Positions 33,118 through 35,070 of a stretch of 35,070 bases of DNA are shown here, in pieces. The number at the start of each line of letters is the position of its first letter. Position 1 is the stretch's first letter. The position numbers and the translations under genes were made by a program. Source of the DNA: an uncultured Spirochaetaceae bacterium (lineage in GTDB: Bacteria; Spirochaetota; Spirochaetia; Treponematales; Treponemataceae); NCBI GenBank assembly GCA_902803735.1, contig CADCRJ010000045.1, positions 1-35,070 on the forward strand, in the 5' to 3' direction. The notes beneath the pieces were generated by a model that worked only from the letters and a program-made list of their open reading frames with translations, had not been told where the DNA came from and did not search any database.

Positions 33118-33555
33118 CTAGATATTGTACATATAGCTTTCTGGCGTAGTATTCTTGTTGACCAAATCTTCAAGCGTTATTCCGTTCAAATAATCTGAAA
33201 TGACTTTATCCAACCCTTGCCACAATGAATATGTGTGACAATACGGCTGTTTTGGGCATGGGGTCTCTGATGCGTCCAAGCACGGAATCGGAGCAAGGCT
33301 ACCCTCTGTTATACGAAGTATATCGCCAACCCTATACTCAGACGGAAGTTTTGAAAGCTTATAGCCACCCTGCGGACCTCTGACGCTTTGCAACAACCCG
33401 AATTTGCTTAAAAGAGATGTAATTTGTTCCAAGTATTTTATTGATATGTCCTGTCGCTGGGAAACGTCTTTTAACGCCGTAAATTCACCTGTGTTATGCT
33501 GTGCCAAGTCAATCATAAATCTAAGTGCGTAACGTCCCCGTGTAGATATTTTCAT
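33118..33555 (-). CDS. Rrf2-family regulator (IscR/CymR-like)
   Basis: 145 residues. The winged helix-turn-helix occupies about 1-65 (MKISTRGRYALRFMIDLAQH; SIKYLEQITSLLSKFGLLQS; VRGPQGGYKL). Three cysteines, C92, C100 and C106, sit where IscR holds its Fe-S cluster, so it may sense iron-sulfur or redox status. CymR, the Rrf2 regulator of cysteine metabolism that binds CysK in Bacillus and Staphylococcus, lacks these. Adjacency to cysK suggests control of cysteine synthesis. An inverted repeat overlapping its own promoter implies autoregulation. Confidence 0.9.
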   Translation of the reverse strand: MKISTRGRYALRFMIDLAQHNTGEFTALKDVSQRQDISIKYLEQITSLLSKFGLLQSVRGPQGGYKLSKLPSEYRVGDILRITEGSLAPIPCLDASETPCPKQPYCHTYSLWQGLDKVISDYLNGITLEDLVNKNTTPESYMYNI

Positions 33556-33564
33556 ATTTTAATC

Positions 33565-33617
33565 CCTTATTCCCTACTGATAAGGTAGAGTATATAATAA
33601 GGAAGAAAAAAAGTAAA
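33565..33617 (-). promoter_or_regulatory. Promoter and putative operator of the rrf2-cysK unit
   Basis: Minus-strand TTTACT (33612-33617), 17-base spacer, TATACT (33589-33594). An inverted repeat, CCTTAT (33565-33570) and ATAAGG (33580-33585), sits at the expected transcription start, well placed for autorepression by the Rrf2 protein. Confidence 0.6.
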
Positions 33618-33685
33618 GCGAAGTTTTTTACAATAGAGTCATTCTTTGATTTACTTTTAAGATTTGCTTGTATATACTGGAAAAT

Positions 33686-34663
33686 ATGGCGGAAAAAGAA
33701 AATAAATTTAAAAGTAAGAATATTATATTTATCGGAATCTGGGTTTTTTGCTTTTTATTGATTTTTATTGCGTTCCTAGTAAAGCAAAATGATATAAAAA
33801 CAAACCTCAAATCAACTAGATTTTTTGAAAGAATTTGGGGCACAACGCCAGCATTCATTGAGCATCACGAGGATTCACGCTCTGCCTCCAATCAGAATAA
33901 TGGCGGTACGACTATAATAGATGTCAACGCAAACGGACTGGCAAAAGAATTAACAACCAGTCCTAACGAACCGCGATTAAAACCTAATAACTCATTCGGC
34001 TTCGACAATCAGGAGCCTCTTACGCTTCCAGCCCCAGAGGAATCTTCGGGAATGAATAATGGCGATTTTGACCCGAATGCAAGTTGTGACGAGAATATAC
34101 CTCCACAAATCGCATACGAGACTGACGAATCATTCCCAGAATACGAGGAAAAGACTAAAGAAAACCCTAAACCGCCAGTCTCAAAAGCCGCTTCAATCGA
34201 AAACTCGACAGTCTCTGAATTTATGCCACAGCTTTCGCCAGCCACCGCAACGGCTCGACTTTGTTTTATGAGCCTTGAAAATGATGGTGCCGTAATCCGT
34301 AAACCAATCTCAAGAAAAATTGTAAAAACTGACGCTCCGCTCACAAACAACATAAGACTTTTGCTTGCAGGACCAGAAAAAAGCGAGCGGGATGCAGGCT
34401 GCCGCTCATTTATCCCAGAGGGAACACAGCTACTTTCCGCCGTAGTAACAAATGGTATTGCCTACCTGAATTTTAGTGAGGAATTTGAGTTCAATCATTT
34501 TGGACCAGAAGGCTACCTTGCACAGCTAATGCAGATTGTATACACATCCACGGAATTTAATACCGTAAAGAGCGTACAGTTCCTTATTGAAGGACAGAAG
34601 AAAGAATATCTTACAGAAGGGGTATGGATTGGTGCTCCTCTTTCAAGGGCAAGTTTTAAATAA
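33686..34663 (+). CDS. Membrane-anchored GerMN-domain protein
   Basis: 325 residues from ATG 33686; an in-frame TTG at 33668 is possible but not needed. A short charged N-terminus (MAEKENKFKSK) precedes one transmembrane helix (NIIFIGIWVFCFLLIFIAFL). About 45-185 is a low-complexity, Pro/Glu/Asn-rich linker, and residues about 190-320 are a GerMN domain, including IRLLLAGPEKSERDAGC, FIPEGTQLLSAVVTNGIAYL and a NFSEEFEF strand. GerMN domains occur in spore germination proteins and in envelope proteins of non-sporulating bacteria; their role here is unknown. A periplasmic position for the domain is inferred from the helix. Confidence 0.82.
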   Translation: MAEKENKFKSKNIIFIGIWVFCFLLIFIAFLVKQNDIKTNLKSTRFFERIWGTTPAFIEHHEDSRSASNQNNGGTTIIDVNANGLAKELTTSPNEPRLKPNNSFGFDNQEPLTLPAPEESSGMNNGDFDPNASCDENIPPQIAYETDESFPEYEEKTKENPKPPVSKAASIENSTVSEFMPQLSPATATARLCFMSLENDGAVIRKPISRKIVKTDAPLTNNIRLLLAGPEKSERDAGCRSFIPEGTQLLSAVVTNGIAYLNFSEEFEFNHFGPEGYLAQLMQIVYTSTEFNTVKSVQFLIEGQKKEYLTEGVWIGAPLSRASFK

Positions 34664-34671
34664 GAATGAAG

Positions 34672-34713
34672 GGGCTGTCCAATAGCATGAAAATACTTTT
34701 CGGACAGCCCTTT
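34672..34713. terminator. Terminator with nested stem
   Basis: GGGCTGTCC (34672-34680) pairs with GGACAGCCC (34702-34710) followed by TTT. The loop contains GAAAA-TAC-TTTTC. It lies between the convergent GerMN gene and the partial minus-strand gene. Confidence 0.8.
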
Positions 34714-34734
34714 CTAGTGATTTCTACCAACTGT

Positions 34735-35070
34735 CTATTTAGTGACAGTATAAGAACTTACGATTGAATCAAAATATTTTTTATTTGGCATATAAGAGCC
34801 AGCATAAACTGTAAGCGAGAAGATGCTGTTCATACTATCCGCAATATTACGCAATTCCTTAAAATCATAAGTAAAGCTCTTTGCCTTTGAATCATAAAAA
34901 ACTTGTCTTACAGAGGTTCCTGAACCTGTCTCTTTTATAGAAAGCTGGTTCCAGTTAGGGTAAGAATGGTCTGAGCCAAGCATAAGCCTGCGTAAAAGCT
35001 GAAGCTTGTGAGTCTCGCTTGCAATTGGGAGCGAAACAACAGAAAGCATTGCTTCATTTCCAAGCGTCCA
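34735..35070 (-). CDS. Partial gene of unknown function (5' end beyond window)
   Basis: The minus-strand frame is open to the right window edge (WTLGNEAMLSVVSLPIASET is readable across the inner ATG at 35049), so only the C-terminal 111 residues are seen. The fragment ends SIVSSYTVTK. It contains mixed beta/alpha sequence with QLSIKETGSGTSVRQVFYDS and KSFTYDFKELRNIADSMNSI. No family is recognised and no membrane segment is visible. Confidence 0.6.
   Translation of the reverse strand, partial: WTLGNEAMLSVVSLPIASETHKLQLLRRLMLGSDHSYPNWNQLSIKETGSGTSVRQVFYDSKAKSFTYDFKELRNIADSMNSIFSLTVYAGSYMPNKKYFDSIVSSYTVTK

Overview
The window reads like a chromosomal segment of a host-associated spirochaete, most likely a Treponema. 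This is inferred from moderate-to-low GC, relaxed spirochaetal lipoboxes (for example LSFSC and IISC), a BspA-type leucine-rich-repeat protein, ankyrin and SUMF1-type exported proteins, tRNA genes without encoded CCA, and many short operons on alternating strands. No rRNA, transposase, integrase or CRISPR array is visible.

Layout. 1-1.3 kb: 3' end of a BspA-like LRR gene and a hairpin-rich intergenic stretch. 1.3-4.6 kb: plus-strand operon rsmE, an HEXXH protein, an exported protein and rsmG. 4.6-6.0 kb: membrane-anchored TPR protein with a degenerate Mrr-like domain. 6.1-8.3 kb: polar amino-acid ABC transporter whose binding protein is circularly permuted. 8.4-10.0 kb: lrp/asnC-type regulator coupled to an aminotransferase. 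10.2-11.9 kb: structured leader, hisG and hisB. 11.9-12.9 kb: Gfo/Idh oxidoreductase. 13.0-13.6 kb: minus-strand stable-RNA cluster (Ser-UGA, Ser-GCU, Arg-GCG, Ser-GGA, SRP RNA) behind a strong promoter. 13.7-15.1 kb: pyrC. 15.1-20.3 kb: accessory-looking block with an XRE regulator, a palindrome-rich control region, a lipoprotein, an ankyrin protein and a SUMF1-domain lipoprotein. 20.4-21.8 kb: pyrI and pyrB. 21.8-25.8 kb: HAD phosphatase, MetQ-like protein, PspC protein, HD hydrolase, FAD oxidoreductase. 25.9-29.1 kb: very large one-component regulator (LacI-type sensor, GAF, pseudo-kinase, pseudo-receivers, AraC HTH). 29.2-31.1 kb: AAA ATPase plus TOPRIM-like protein, a probable phage-defence pair. 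31.2-31.3 kb: inverted DnaA-box cluster. 31.3-35.1 kb: SpoU methyltransferase, Rrf2 regulator with cysK, GerMN protein, and a partial gene.

How the genes fit together. Housekeeping functions (rRNA and tRNA modification, His, Cys and pyrimidine biosynthesis, amino-acid uptake) are interleaved with regulators placed next to their likely targets (lrp beside the aminotransferase, rrf2 beside cysK). Two stretches look accessory: the exported-protein block lying between pyrC and pyrIB, which would be neighbours on the same strand without it, and the ATPase/TOPRIM pair.

The most unusual items are the circularly permuted binding protein, the pseudo-two-component AraC regulator that has lost its phospho-accepting His, the defence-like pair beside a perfect 15-bp inverted pair of DnaA boxes, and a family of terminators sharing a nested TGAA-N6-TTCA-type hairpin. 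Everything here comes from reading the sequence. No database search was run.
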